Source: Lacrimispora sphenoides JCM 1415
Lineage (GTDB): Bacteria > Bacillota > Clostridia > Lachnospirales > Lachnospiraceae
Assembly (NCBI RefSeq): GCF_900105615.1
Contig: NZ_LT630003.1
Span: forward strand, 1,488,001-1,552,000
Length of the DNA: 64,000 bases
Direction: 5' to 3'
The position numbers and the translations under genes are program-made. Of this stretch, positions 36,743 to 45,867 are shown piece by piece (the first letter of the stretch is position 1; every line of letters begins with the position of its first letter). The notes beneath the pieces are model-generated. The model saw nothing but the letters and a program-made list of their open reading frames with translations, was not told the origin of the DNA and searched no databases.

Positions 36743-37603
36743 ATGCCGTTAGTTACTTCTAAAAAAATGTTACTTGATGCCCAAAAAGGAGACTATGCTG
36801 TCGGTGCCTTTAATGTGGAAAACATGGAAATGGTTATGGCTGTCATAGATGCGGCGGAGGAGCTTCACGCGCCGGTGATTCTGCAGACGACGCCGTCTAC
36901 AGTAAAATACGGAGGCTTAAACCTGTACTATGCGAATGTAAAAGCAGCCGCCGAACTCGCTTCTGTCCCTGTGGCGCTTCACCTGGATCATGGCAGCAGC
37001 TTTGAACTGGCGATGCAGGCCCTTCGTGAGGGTTATACATCCATTATGATAGACGGTTCCCATTTGTCCCTGGAAGAGAATGCGGCTATATCAAAGTCCG
37101 TTGTGGCTGCCTGCCATCCGTCTTACATACCGGTCGAAGGGGAGCTTGGACGTGTGGGAGGAAAGGAAGATGATCTGGAGGGCGGTGACGGAGGATTCAC
37201 ATCACCGGATGAAGCCGCTTATTTTGTGGAAAAGACAGGGATCGATTATCTTGCGGTATCCATCGGAACCGCACATGGCGTATATTCCGGGGTTCCCAAT
37301 ATCCGAATTGATATACTAAAGGAAATCAGGAAGAAGGTTTCCATACCCCTTGTACTCCATGGAACCTCCGGCCTTGCGGATGAAACCGTGCAGGAATGCA
37401 TCCGCGAAGGCATTTGCAAAGTCAATTATGCAACGGATTTACGAATCGCATTTAGCGAAGGGGTGAAAGCGGTTCTAAAAGAAAACCAATCCGTTATTGA
37501 TCCAAAAACTTATGGCAAAAGAGGCAGAGAGTTTGTAAAGCATTATGTATGGAACAAAATTTCAGTTTGCGGCAGCGGGGGGAAAGCAGGAAATTATGAA
37601 TAA
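36743..37603 (+). CDS. Class II fructose/tagatose-bisphosphate aldolase
   Basis: The start is ATG 36743 (MPLVTSKKML, 286 aa), after AGGAGAGAG. Zinc aldolase with DFNV-type GAFNVENMEMV at the start, zinc His in LHLDHGSS (about 79-86), EGELGRVGGKEDD, SIGTAHGVYSG and LHGTSGL. Similar to the GatY/KbaY and Fba groups; gives glycerone phosphate and an aldehyde (glyceraldehyde 3-phosphate if the substrate is a hexose bisphosphate). Its end overlaps the dhaK-like start by 8 bp. Confidence 0.92.
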   Translation: MPLVTSKKMLLDAQKGDYAVGAFNVENMEMVMAVIDAAEELHAPVILQTTPSTVKYGGLNLYYANVKAAAELASVPVALHLDHGSSFELAMQALREGYTSIMIDGSHLSLEENAAISKSVVAACHPSYIPVEGELGRVGGKEDDLEGGDGGFTSPDEAAYFVEKTGIDYLAVSIGTAHGVYSGVPNIRIDILKEIRKKVSIPLVLHGTSGLADETVQECIREGICKVNYATDLRIAFSEGVKAVLKENQSVIDPKTYGKRGREFVKHYVWNKISVCGSGGKAGNYE

Positions 37604-38594
37604 GCTGATCAATAGCCAGGAGCGGATGGTACCGGAGATGCTGGAAGGCTATCTTTCCTTAAATCCGGACCTGTACTGCAAGGTACCTGGCGTTATGGGA
37701 ATTAAAAATAAAAGGGAAGAAGATAAGGTGTCGGTGGTCATTGCCGGAGGATCTGGGAATGAACCGTGGGTTCTGGGATTTGTTGGAGAGGGCCTGGCGG
37801 ACGGAGCTGCCCTGGGAAATGTTTATACAGCGCCGCCTTCCCGTACCGTATTGGAAGTGACAAGGTCAGTGCCTCATGATAAGGGCGTCATTTTTATCGC
37901 TGCAAACCATGCCGGAGATGTACTGAATTTTGAACTGGTGCGGGAACTGGCTGAATTGGAAGGAATTAAGTCCCATTGCATTTATGTATCTGATGATATT
38001 TCATCGGCTCCCCTGGAAAAAAAGGAGGAGCGCAGGGGGATAGCAGGAATTTCCTTTATGGTTAAAATTGCGGGGGCAGCATCAAAAGAAGGCTATGGTC
38101 TGGAAGAAATGAAACGGGTGGTTGAGAAAGCAGGCAAAAACACCAGAACCTTTGGTGTAACCACCTCCCCGGGATATATGCCCGGGTCAGGAAAGGCGAT
38201 GTGCGAGCTTCCGGATGGCTTTGTGGAGTATGGAATGGGATTTAATGGAGAGCCCGGAACGAAACGGGAAGAGCTCTCGTCAGCAGATGCGATAACAGAA
38301 GCGCTCATGGAACAGTTGTTAAATGAGGTCCCGGCAGGCTGTGAGGCTGCATTTATGGTGAATGGTTACGGATTTACCAGCATGCTGGAACTTTGCATCG
38401 TAAGCCGGAAAGTGAGTGAAATTGCAGAGGCAAACGGAATTGTCAATGTTCATTCATTCATTGATACCCTGTTTTCCCCTCAGGGAACCGGTGGTTTTTC
38501 CGTATCAATCCTGATCCTTGATGATGAGTTGAAAGAATTATATCAAAAACCCTGTAAATCCCCATTATTCCGGTTTCAAGGAGGCAGCAGATGA
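37596..38594 (+). CDS. DhaK-like protein lacking both active-site histidines
   Basis: The start is ATG 37596 (333 aa), overlapping the aldolase stop; upstream in-frame ATG 37545 is inside that gene. A DAK1 fold: GGSGNEPWVLGF (about 52-63), NHAGDVLNFE and MGFNGEPG. In known dihydroxyacetone kinases these read GSGHEP and GIHGEPG; the His of the first site and the His that binds dihydroxyacetone covalently are both Asn here. The Asp of GDVLNFE remains. It pairs with DhaL downstream. A different substrate or a non-covalent mode is likely. Confidence 0.88.
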   Translation: MNKLINSQERMVPEMLEGYLSLNPDLYCKVPGVMGIKNKREEDKVSVVIAGGSGNEPWVLGFVGEGLADGAALGNVYTAPPSRTVLEVTRSVPHDKGVIFIAANHAGDVLNFELVRELAELEGIKSHCIYVSDDISSAPLEKKEERRGIAGISFMVKIAGAASKEGYGLEEMKRVVEKAGKNTRTFGVTTSPGYMPGSGKAMCELPDGFVEYGMGFNGEPGTKREELSSADAITEALMEQLLNEVPAGCEAAFMVNGYGFTSMLELCIVSRKVSEIAEANGIVNVHSFIDTLFSPQGTGGFSVSILILDDELKELYQKPCKSPLFRFQGGSR

Positions 38595-39241
38595 ATGTGG
38601 ATCAACTAAATGCGGATCAGGTAAAGCAGCTTTTTCTGTGTGTTGCCGACCGGATTGTGATAAATGAGCCGTATCTGACAGAAATTGATATGAAAATAGG
38701 AGATGGAGATCATGGCACGGGAATGGAACTGGGGTTTAAAGCGGTTCTGGAACAGCTTCCTTCCCTGGAAGCAGAATCCGTGGAATCCGTATTCCAGGAA
38801 TTGGGGCGGATCCTGCTTGATACCATGGGCGGAGCCTCAGGTGTTTTGTTTGGTACCATGTTTATCAGCGGTGTTATCCGTCGAGAACCCTCCTGTTGTT
38901 TTGGGCTTTCGGATTTTGCGGAAAGCTTTCGGGTATCCCTGGATGCCATTATGCAAAGAGGGAAGGCCAGGGTCGGAGATAAGACTATGGTGGATGCATT
39001 GGAGCCAGCCGTTGCTGCGTTAGAACACGCCGCTTCCCAGGGGCTGACCATCCATGAGGGATTTTCCATGGCTGCAGCAGCGGCAAAAAAAGGTGTTGAA
39101 TATACAAAAGAGATAAGAGCCAGATTTGGAAGGGCTAAATATTACGGGGACAAGGCGATTGGACTGCAGGATGCGGGTGCTACATCCGTATGGCTGATTT
39201 TCCAGGCTATGTCGGATTGGGTATCAAATAACTTGATATAA
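38591..39241 (+). CDS. dhaL: DhaL-type nucleotide-binding subunit
   Basis: A 216-aa DAK2-domain protein. The Mg-nucleotide acids in EIDMKIGDGDHGTGM are intact, and TMGGASGVLFGTMF and DAGATSVWL match the family. It overlaps the dhaK-like gene by 4 bp (ATGA). It is the ATP- or ADP-binding partner in dihydroxyacetone kinases. No DhaM-like phosphotransfer gene is nearby, so it may use ATP directly. Confidence 0.9.
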   Translation: MNVDQLNADQVKQLFLCVADRIVINEPYLTEIDMKIGDGDHGTGMELGFKAVLEQLPSLEAESVESVFQELGRILLDTMGGASGVLFGTMFISGVIRREPSCCFGLSDFAESFRVSLDAIMQRGKARVGDKTMVDALEPAVAALEHAASQGLTIHEGFSMAAAAAKKGVEYTKEIRARFGRAKYYGDKAIGLQDAGATSVWLIFQAMSDWVSNNLI

Positions 39242-39267
39242 ATAAAAATTATGGGAGGTTACGCAAC

Positions 39268-40242
39268 ATGAAGAAAGCATTAAAGAGATTTTTAGTCGCA
39301 GGAGCAGTAGTTTTGAGTCTGGCAGGATGCCAGAAAGCCGCACAGGAACCGGCAGTGGCAACAAATGCAGGAAGCGAGGAAGCTTCAAAGCCTAAGGAAA
39401 CCAATGACAAAATCATCACAGTGGGTGTCAGCCTGTTAAACAATGCGCATGTTTTCTATAATAACATAGAGGCAGCTATGAATGAAAAGGCAAAAGAAAT
39501 GGGATATCAGCTGATCATCCAGGATGCGGCCGGAGATGGCAACAAACAGCTGAATCAGGTACAGGATTTCATTACACAAAAAGTAGATGCCATCGTCATT
39601 TGTCCAACCAACTCCGCCGGAAGTAAATCCATGGTGGAACTGGCTGATGCAGCCGGTATACCGGTATTTACCATGGATGTTGCGTCGGATGGAGAGGTAA
39701 TCAGCCATATTTCAACCGATAATTACAGAGGCGGAGAACTGGCTGCTGAATATGCGGTAGAACATATCCTGAAACAAAAAGCCGGTCAGGCGGCAGTTAT
39801 TACATATGCAGAGATTGAAGGCTGCGTACAGCGTGAAAAAGGGTTTACAGAATGGCTTAGTAAAAATGCTCCCGATGTATCGGTTGTGGATGTACAGAAC
39901 TATTCAGGAGACCAGGGAAAAGCGGCAGAGGTTATGCAGAATATGCTGTTAAAGCATGAAAACCTTGATGTGGTATTCTGCGTCGGCGATCCCGCGGCCG
40001 TAGGCGCCATGTCCTCCATTGATGCGGTGGGAAGTAATGTAAAAGTGATTGGTTTTGACGGAAATCCGGAAGGTATTGAAGCAATTTTAAGCGGCGGAAA
40101 CTGGATTGCTGATATTGCTCAGGATCCGTCAGCCATTGGAATAACAACCTTGGAATGCATTAAGAAGCATCTGGCCGGTGAGTCTGTTGAAAAATTAATT
40201 CCTATTCCACCCAGAGTGGTTGACGCAAGCAACTTAAAATAA
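39268..40242 (+). CDS. CUT2 sugar-binding lipoprotein
   Basis: A 324-aa binding protein with lipobox LAGC (Cys about 21) and a short linker. The sugar domain starts ITVGVSLLNNAHVFYNNIEA; ICPTNSAGSKSMVELADAAG and VIGFDGNPEGIEAI are typical of RbsB relatives. GGGAGGTTACG precedes the ATG. It is the first of the transporter genes after dhaL, and so defines the imported monosaccharide; the ligand cannot be told from sequence. Confidence 0.92.
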   Translation: MKKALKRFLVAGAVVLSLAGCQKAAQEPAVATNAGSEEASKPKETNDKIITVGVSLLNNAHVFYNNIEAAMNEKAKEMGYQLIIQDAAGDGNKQLNQVQDFITQKVDAIVICPTNSAGSKSMVELADAAGIPVFTMDVASDGEVISHISTDNYRGGELAAEYAVEHILKQKAGQAAVITYAEIEGCVQREKGFTEWLSKNAPDVSVVDVQNYSGDQGKAAEVMQNMLLKHENLDVVFCVGDPAAVGAMSSIDAVGSNVKVIGFDGNPEGIEAILSGGNWIADIAQDPSAIGITTLECIKKHLAGESVEKLIPIPPRVVDASNLK

Positions 40243-40272
40243 TACAACCTACAACGGAAGGAGTGAGATGCA

Positions 40273-41793
40273 ATGAAAGAACAGGCTTTCGTTGCTTTAG
40301 AACACATTAGTAAATCCTTCCCTGGCGTAAAAGCACTGAATGACGTTTCCATCAATTTTTCCCCTGGCAGAGTCCACGTTCTGCTGGGGGAAAATGGTGC
40401 AGGGAAATCTACAATTATAAAAATTATCTCAGGGGTATATCAATCGGATGAAGGGAATCTGATTGTCAGAGGAAATAAAGAAAGATTTGAAAACACCAGA
40501 GAATCCTTAGGGAAAGGAATCAGTGTGATCCATCAGGAGCTCAGTGTGATACCTGATCTGACGATTGCTGAAAACATCTTCCTTGGAAGGGAACCAAAAA
40601 CCCCCTTAGGGTTGATTGATAAGCAAAAGATGAATCAGGAAGCCGGTAAGCTGCTGGAATCATTGGGAATGCAAATAGACCCCAGGACATTTATCAGAAA
40701 GCTGGCCAATGGGGATAAGCAGATGGTCGAAATCGCCAGGGCAGTATCCCAAAACAGTTCCATGGTCATCATGGATGAGCCTACCTCCTCCTTGTCGGAA
40801 AAAGAAGTGGGGGCCTTGTTTAAAGTCATAAAGTCTTTAAAGGAAGAAAATGTAGCGGTTATTTATATATCCCACCGTTTGAAGGAAATACGCGAAATAG
40901 GGGATGATATTACGATTTTAAGAGATGGAAAGGTTGTTATAACACTGCCCTTATCTCAAATTTCAGAAGAAGAAATGATCAACAAGATGGTCGGAAGAGA
41001 AATGAAGCAGTTCTATTTCCGGTCTGAACATGCAGTGAAGGATGAAATTGTGTTATCCGTAGAAAACCTGGGTCGAGGCGGTACGTTCCACAATGTCACG
41101 TTTCAGCTGAGAAGAGGAGAAATCCTGGGTGTTGCAGGATTGATCGGCGCTGGACGGACAGAAGTGATGAGAACTGTGTTCGGAGCGGATGCCCCGGACT
41201 CTGGTTCTATGTTTGTCTATGGCAGACCATACCAGCCGAAATCAGTAAAGGATGGGGTTGCATCCGGGATTGGCCTTGTTCCGGAGGACAGAAGGGGCCA
41301 GGGGCTGCTTCTTGAAAAGAATGTAGCCATCAATACGACGTTATCCAGCTTGTTTCAAAGGTCTAAAAAGGGATTGATCGATTTCGCCTGGGAAAAGGCA
41401 GCGTCAGAGGAATATGTGAAAAAGATGGGAACGAAAACTCCCGGGATCAAGACCAGGATTAAAAATCTCTCAGGTGGTAACCAGCAGAAGGTGGTCATTG
41501 CAAGGTGGCTTCTTGCAGGCTCCCGTATTTTGATCATGGACGAGCCTACCAGGGGGATTGATGTCAATGCAAAAGCTGAAATCTACAACTTAATGAAGGA
41601 GTTTGTAGAGGCAGGAGGCAGCATTATCATGGTTTCTTCTGATCTGCCTGAAATTCTTGGAGTTGCAGACCGGATTATGATCATGAGGGAAGGCACTGTT
41701 TCAGGATTTATAGATACCAAAGAGGCTTCGGAAGAAAAAATCATGGGATTGGCAAGCATCAGCACAGAAAGTTCCGGGAGGGCAAAAGAATGA
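40273..41793 (+). CDS. CUT2 sugar ABC importer ATPase
   Basis: A 506-aa tandem RbsA-type ATPase. First domain: Walker A GENGAGKSTI (about 40-49), Walker B MVIMDEPTSSL; second domain: GLIGAGRTEVM, LSGGNQQKVV and ILIMDEPTRGID. Both sets complete. GGAAGGAGTGAG precedes the ATG. Overlaps the permease start by 4 bp. Confidence 0.94.
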   Translation: MKEQAFVALEHISKSFPGVKALNDVSINFSPGRVHVLLGENGAGKSTIIKIISGVYQSDEGNLIVRGNKERFENTRESLGKGISVIHQELSVIPDLTIAENIFLGREPKTPLGLIDKQKMNQEAGKLLESLGMQIDPRTFIRKLANGDKQMVEIARAVSQNSSMVIMDEPTSSLSEKEVGALFKVIKSLKEENVAVIYISHRLKEIREIGDDITILRDGKVVITLPLSQISEEEMINKMVGREMKQFYFRSEHAVKDEIVLSVENLGRGGTFHNVTFQLRRGEILGVAGLIGAGRTEVMRTVFGADAPDSGSMFVYGRPYQPKSVKDGVASGIGLVPEDRRGQGLLLEKNVAINTTLSSLFQRSKKGLIDFAWEKAASEEYVKKMGTKTPGIKTRIKNLSGGNQQKVVIARWLLAGSRILIMDEPTRGIDVNAKAEIYNLMKEFVEAGGSIIMVSSDLPEILGVADRIMIMREGTVSGFIDTKEASEEKIMGLASISTESSGRAKE

Positions 41794-42755
41794 ATAAACA
41801 AAAACCAAATAAATATCTGACATTTGCAAAAGACAATACCATGCTGATTTTCCTGATCCTTTTATTTGCACTTTGCCTGATGTTTGTTCCCAGGTTTGCA
41901 ACCATCGGTAACTTTAAGAATGTATTGATTCAAATTGCAATTAATGCATTGATTGCAACCGGCATGACGTTTGTGATTCTTTCTGATGGAATTGATTTAT
42001 CCGTTGGCTCTGTTGCGGCGCTTGCCGGTATTGCAGCAGCAGCCTGCATCAAGCTGTTTCCGGATGCCGGCATAGGGCTGAGCTTGTGTGTGATTATGGC
42101 AACATCTGTTGTGGTCGGAGGAATTTGCGGCAGCATCAACGGATTATTTGTATCTGTTTTAAACGTTCCGCCCTTTATCGCCACACTGGCGATGATGAAT
42201 GCCGCAAGAGGTCTGGGATATGTTTTTACAGATGCAAAACCGATATTCGGACTTCCGGCTTCTTTTGGCTGGGTAGGACTTCGCTCGGTTGGTCCGGTGC
42301 CGGTATCTGTCATACTCATGTTTTTGGTGATTGGTACTGCCATTTTTATTCTTGGAAGAACCTGTTACGGCAGATACATTTATGCGGTAGGAAGCAATAC
42401 AGAGGTTGCAAAACTCAGCGGAATCCAGGTCAGGAAGATCAAAATGTCCGTTTATATTATCTGCGGAATCTTAGCGGCCCTTGCAGGTGCGGTATTGGCT
42501 TCGAAACTACAGAACGGTCAGGCAACAGCTGCAGCCGGATATGAGCTGAATGCCATTGCTGCTGTGGCTATGGGAGGCACCAGCATGTCCGGAGGACGGG
42601 GCGGTATGGTGCAGACGATCTTTGGACTCTTTGTCATCGGAATCATAAATAATGCATTGAGTCTGTTAGGCATATCCTCTTACTGGCAGACCATTGCCAT
42701 GGGAGTTATTATTCTCATTGCAGTGGTGATTGACCGGTTACAGAGCAATGAGTGA
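41790..42755 (+). CDS. CUT2 sugar ABC permease
   Basis: A 321-aa permease with the family signature GMTFVILSDGIDLSVGS (about 53-69) and IAAVAMGGTSMSGG. Several hydrophobic segments fill the protein. It ends the cassette; no clear terminator follows in the 200 bp before the next gene. Confidence 0.93.
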   Translation: MNKQKPNKYLTFAKDNTMLIFLILLFALCLMFVPRFATIGNFKNVLIQIAINALIATGMTFVILSDGIDLSVGSVAALAGIAAAACIKLFPDAGIGLSLCVIMATSVVVGGICGSINGLFVSVLNVPPFIATLAMMNAARGLGYVFTDAKPIFGLPASFGWVGLRSVGPVPVSVILMFLVIGTAIFILGRTCYGRYIYAVGSNTEVAKLSGIQVRKIKMSVYIICGILAALAGAVLASKLQNGQATAAAGYELNAIAAVAMGGTSMSGGRGGMVQTIFGLFVIGIINNALSLLGISSYWQTIAMGVIILIAVVIDRLQSNE

Positions 42756-42959
42756 TGCTGGTAATGATATAGTTTCCGGCATAGATTACTTCTTTTAACC
42801 AGAAGCATAGCATGATACAATGAAGCTGGAAGAGGAAGAATACCTCATGAAAGCAAGGAGTCCTTTATTGATAACTAAATCTGTGTTTATCCGCATCAAA
42901 AATATCAGGATTTATATCTAAATCTCAAGTATGATTGTTTTGAAAGGAGGAATCAGGCA

Positions 42960-43835
42960 ATGAATACGCTGGCTCAATTTAATGATGCAATGGCATATAT
43001 TGAAAGAAACTTGATGCTTGATATTGAACCGGGTCAAATCGCACGTATATCCGGCTGTTCAGAATATCATTTTCGCAGAATGTTTTCTTTTCTTGCAGGA
43101 ATGCCATTAGGTGAATATATTCGCCGCAGGCGGCTGTCGGCAGCAGGACTGATGTTACAAAACGATTCGGTAAAAGTCATTGATTTAGCATTACAGCTTG
43201 GTTATGAATCACCGGAAGCTTTTAGTAAAGCTTTTCAAGTGATGCATGGAGTAACCCCTTCGCAAGCAAAAAAAACAAACACTGAACTTAAAGTCCTGCC
43301 TCCAATGACCTTTCAATTAACAATCAAAGGAGGAATAGAAATGAATTATCGGGTTGTCGAAAAAGACGAATTTTATGTTGTTGGATTTAAAAAAAGAATT
43401 ACAGTGAAATTTAAAGGGATCAATCCACAGATGGACTCATTGGTACAAAAATTAACTCCTCAAATTATTGAAGAGCTAAAAGGATTATGCGACGTGGAAC
43501 CAAAAGGAATGCTCAGTGTTTCTGCGAATTTTCATGAGCGTACCACGGAAGGCTCACAGCTTGACCAGTATATCGGAGTTGCTACTTCCAAAAGGGCTTC
43601 TGACGGCTATGATATCCTTCATGTCGCGGCATCTACTTGGGCGGTATTTAAAGCGGTTGGTCCATTTCCAGAGGCGATACAGGACACATGGGCTAAGATT
43701 TATGGGGAATGGTTCCCGGCATCGGGATATGAATTGACCGGGGGACCGGAGTTATTGTGGAATGAGACCCCTGATACGAGCAGGGCAGATTATAAAAGTG
43801 AGATATGGATCCCTGTCCGCAAAATTAACGGTTAA
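42960..43835 (+). CDS. AraC-type regulator with GyrI-like effector domain
   Basis: A 291-aa regulator. AraC double HTH at the N-terminus (EPGQIARISGCSEYHFRRMF and VIDLALQLGYESPEAFSKAF), then a GyrI-like (Bvg/Rob C-terminal) small-molecule domain from about 110 on (MNYRVVEKDEFYVVGFKKR). Members often respond to drugs or lipophilic compounds. AAAGGAGGAATC precedes the ATG. No neighbouring target is obvious; the ABC-2 exporter at 46.7 kb is the nearest candidate. Confidence 0.9.
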   Translation: MNTLAQFNDAMAYIERNLMLDIEPGQIARISGCSEYHFRRMFSFLAGMPLGEYIRRRRLSAAGLMLQNDSVKVIDLALQLGYESPEAFSKAFQVMHGVTPSQAKKTNTELKVLPPMTFQLTIKGGIEMNYRVVEKDEFYVVGFKKRITVKFKGINPQMDSLVQKLTPQIIEELKGLCDVEPKGMLSVSANFHERTTEGSQLDQYIGVATSKRASDGYDILHVAASTWAVFKAVGPFPEAIQDTWAKIYGEWFPASGYELTGGPELLWNETPDTSRADYKSEIWIPVRKING

Positions 43836-43927
43836 ATTCTCGAAGACATTTTAAACTGCCGAACGGCATTTAAAAAGCCGTCATTTGGCAGGCAATATGT
43901 TTTACCCATTGAAAAATGTATAATTAA

Positions 43928-43972
43928 GCGGTGGTTTTGTAATCGAATCGATTCAAAGCCGCCGCTTTGTTT
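43928..43972 (+). terminator. Terminator after AraC/GyrI gene
   Basis: GCGGTGGTTTTG and CAAAGCCGCCGC pair (with G-T pairs), then TTTGTTT. Confidence 0.75.
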
Positions 43973-43987
43973 AGAGTATAAAGAGGG

Positions 43988-44130
43988 GAAGCCGATGCTC
44001 TGCTTGATATTTTGACTCAGTTATGTAATGATAGAGGTATGGAAATTATGAAAAAGCATAGGATACCGAATTGAGTCACATGCTGTTGGTGACAATTACG
44101 TTAATAGAATAAATTCAAGCTCCAAGGTGA
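43988..44130 (+). pseudogene. Possible ABC ATPase remnant in a 457-bp spacer
   Basis: The stretch 43836-44292 holds no intact gene. It contains the terminator at 43928, this segment, a second terminator at 44173 and the promoter region of the sigma gene. In the segment one frame reads EADALLDILTQLCNDRGMEI, resembling the end of LolD/MacB-type ATPases just before the H-loop, and then breaks off. Too short for certainty; chance similarity is possible. Confidence 0.3.
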
Positions 44131-44171
44131 AATAATAATAATGGATTAAATAGTAATAGCGTAAATCATAT

Positions 44172-44208
44172 AAAAACAGGGCTTCTGAATTTTCAGAGCC
44201 TTGTTTTT
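44172..44208 (+). terminator. Terminator upstream of the sigma gene
   Basis: AAAAACAGGGCTTCTGAA and TTCAGAGCCTTGTTTTT pair with one bulge. It isolates the sigma gene from upstream transcription. It may end the remnant's lost transcript. Confidence 0.75.
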
Positions 44209-44292
44209 CATTTTCTGCAACTTTTTTGCATCTGAAATCATCTATATAACAGAACGGCAAAAATGTCTGTTAAAAGACAGAAAGGGTAACAA

Positions 44293-44784
44293 ATGAGACA
44301 AGAGAACTATGATAAGATGACAGGCTACATCATTGAAAACCAGAAAAAGTTTTACCGGCTGGCATTCAGCTACGCCCAAAACCAGGAGGATGCACTGGAT
44401 ATTGTTCAGAATGCGGTATTAAAAGCGCTGGATCATTATGAATCCTTAAAAAATTCCGATGCCATTAAAACATGGTTTTACAGGATTCTAGTAAACGAGA
44501 GCATTTATTTCCTCAAGAAAAATAAAAAAGAGATCGCCTCTGGAGAAGACCTGGGTCTGGAGATCCCCTATTATGAACAGGGCTTTGAACCATCGGATGA
44601 CCTTTATCACGAGATCAACCGGTTGGATATAGAAATACAAAACATCATTAAGCTTCGTTTTTTCGAAGAAATGTCGCTGAAAGAGATTGCAGAGATCACC
44701 GGTGCCAATTTAAACACGGTAAAAGCAAGACTGTACCGGGGTTTGAAATTGTTAAAGCAGAATATTCAGGAGGTAAACTTATGA
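44293..44784 (+). CDS. ECF sigma factor (SigV-like)
   Basis: A 163-aa group 4 sigma factor. Region 2 (FYRLAFSYAQNQEDALDIVQ and AIKTWFYRILVN) and region 4 (MSLKEIAEITGANLNTVKARL) are complete. It overlaps an RsiV-like anti-sigma gene by 4 bp, the arrangement of the lysozyme-responsive SigV system. An autoregulated promoter probably lies at about 44217-44245 (GCAACTTTT and ATCTATAT), but I cannot define it firmly. Confidence 0.92.
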   Translation: MRQENYDKMTGYIIENQKKFYRLAFSYAQNQEDALDIVQNAVLKALDHYESLKNSDAIKTWFYRILVNESIYFLKKNKKEIASGEDLGLEIPYYEQGFEPSDDLYHEINRLDIEIQNIIKLRFFEEMSLKEIAEITGANLNTVKARLYRGLKLLKQNIQEVNL

Positions 44785-45668
44785 ACCAGTTGGATGATGC
44801 AAAAAAAAGATACGATGAGACTCCCATTCCCGAGGAATTAAGCGGACGCATACAGGGTGCCATCGAGCAGTTTGAAGGAAGAAAAGCAACTAGCACCACG
44901 AATCATAATGGGAATGGAAAGAGACGGTATTATAAATGGGGACTGGGAACAGCGGCAGCTTTCCTTATTACATTTACTGCGGCGCTGAATATAAATACAG
45001 CTTTTGCAGAGGAAGTACACCAGATTCCGGTTGTAGGTGCCATCGCCCGGGTCCTAACCGTAAGCTCCTATAAAAAGACTGTTGGAGATGAAAAAATTTC
45101 AGTAGAAGTGCCGGGAGTGGAATTTATCCAAAACGACACCCATGGACTTTCCAAGCAAATAAATGAAGAAATCCAGGAAATCTGCAGTAAATATGCAGAT
45201 GAATCATTGGAGCGTGCACAGGAATATAAACAGGCGTTTTTAGATACAGGAGGAACAGAGGCAGAATGGGCGGAACATAAGATCGAGATCAAGGTGTGGT
45301 ATGAGATCAAGGCTCAAAGCGATAACTATCTTTCTTTTGTGGTGAGGGGAACAGAGAGCTGGACCTCTGCCTACAGTCAGGAAAAGTACTATAACATAGA
45401 TCTAAAATCAGGAAAGCTATTATCACTAGGAGATGTTCTAGGAGAGGATTACATCAATAAAGCAAACGAGAGCATTAATAGACAGATGGAGGAAAAATCA
45501 AAAGAAATTGGTATTCCATTTTTTACTCCTGAGGAGGGCGGTTTCGAAAGCATTACTGATGAGACAAAATTCTATATGAAGGATAATGGAAATCCGGTTA
45601 TAGTTTTTGACAAATATGAGATAGCGCCAGGAGCTGCCGGGTCAGTGGAATTTGAAATAGTAAGGTAA
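44781..45668 (+). CDS. RsiV-like anti-sigma factor (DUF3298)
   Basis: A 295-aa membrane anti-sigma. A cytoplasmic N-terminus with PIPEELSGRIQGAIEQFE, a single transmembrane segment (about 54-72, WGLGTAAAFLITFTAAL), and an extracellular DUF4179/DUF3298-like domain ending in VIVFDKYEIAPGAAGSVEF. In Bacillus RsiV binds lysozyme, is cleaved, and frees SigV. That response is likely here, though ligand binding residues cannot be checked. Translationally coupled to the sigma gene. Confidence 0.88.
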   Translation: MNQLDDAKKRYDETPIPEELSGRIQGAIEQFEGRKATSTTNHNGNGKRRYYKWGLGTAAAFLITFTAALNINTAFAEEVHQIPVVGAIARVLTVSSYKKTVGDEKISVEVPGVEFIQNDTHGLSKQINEEIQEICSKYADESLERAQEYKQAFLDTGGTEAEWAEHKIEIKVWYEIKAQSDNYLSFVVRGTESWTSAYSQEKYYNIDLKSGKLLSLGDVLGEDYINKANESINRQMEEKSKEIGIPFFTPEEGGFESITDETKFYMKDNGNPVIVFDKYEIAPGAAGSVEFEIVR

Positions 45669-45867
45669 AAAGCGAATCGTGTTCATAGCTATGTAAGGCT
45701 TGGCTGACTGGAAAACAAGCGTATCGTTTACGATGGACGATATGCTTGTTTTCTTTTGCAGGCAGGCCGGTATCATCTCCACCTTGCACTTTTTATTCTT
45801 ATTAGTTACAATTGAACTCTCCACTATAACACCAGACTTTAAAATGATGCTATTATGGTGGAATAGA

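Noticed and set aside
45700..45867. N-terminal extension of the MerR-type protein
   Set aside because: It is hydrophobic, unrelated to MerR, and lacks a ribosome site; ATG 45868 or 45886 is preferred.
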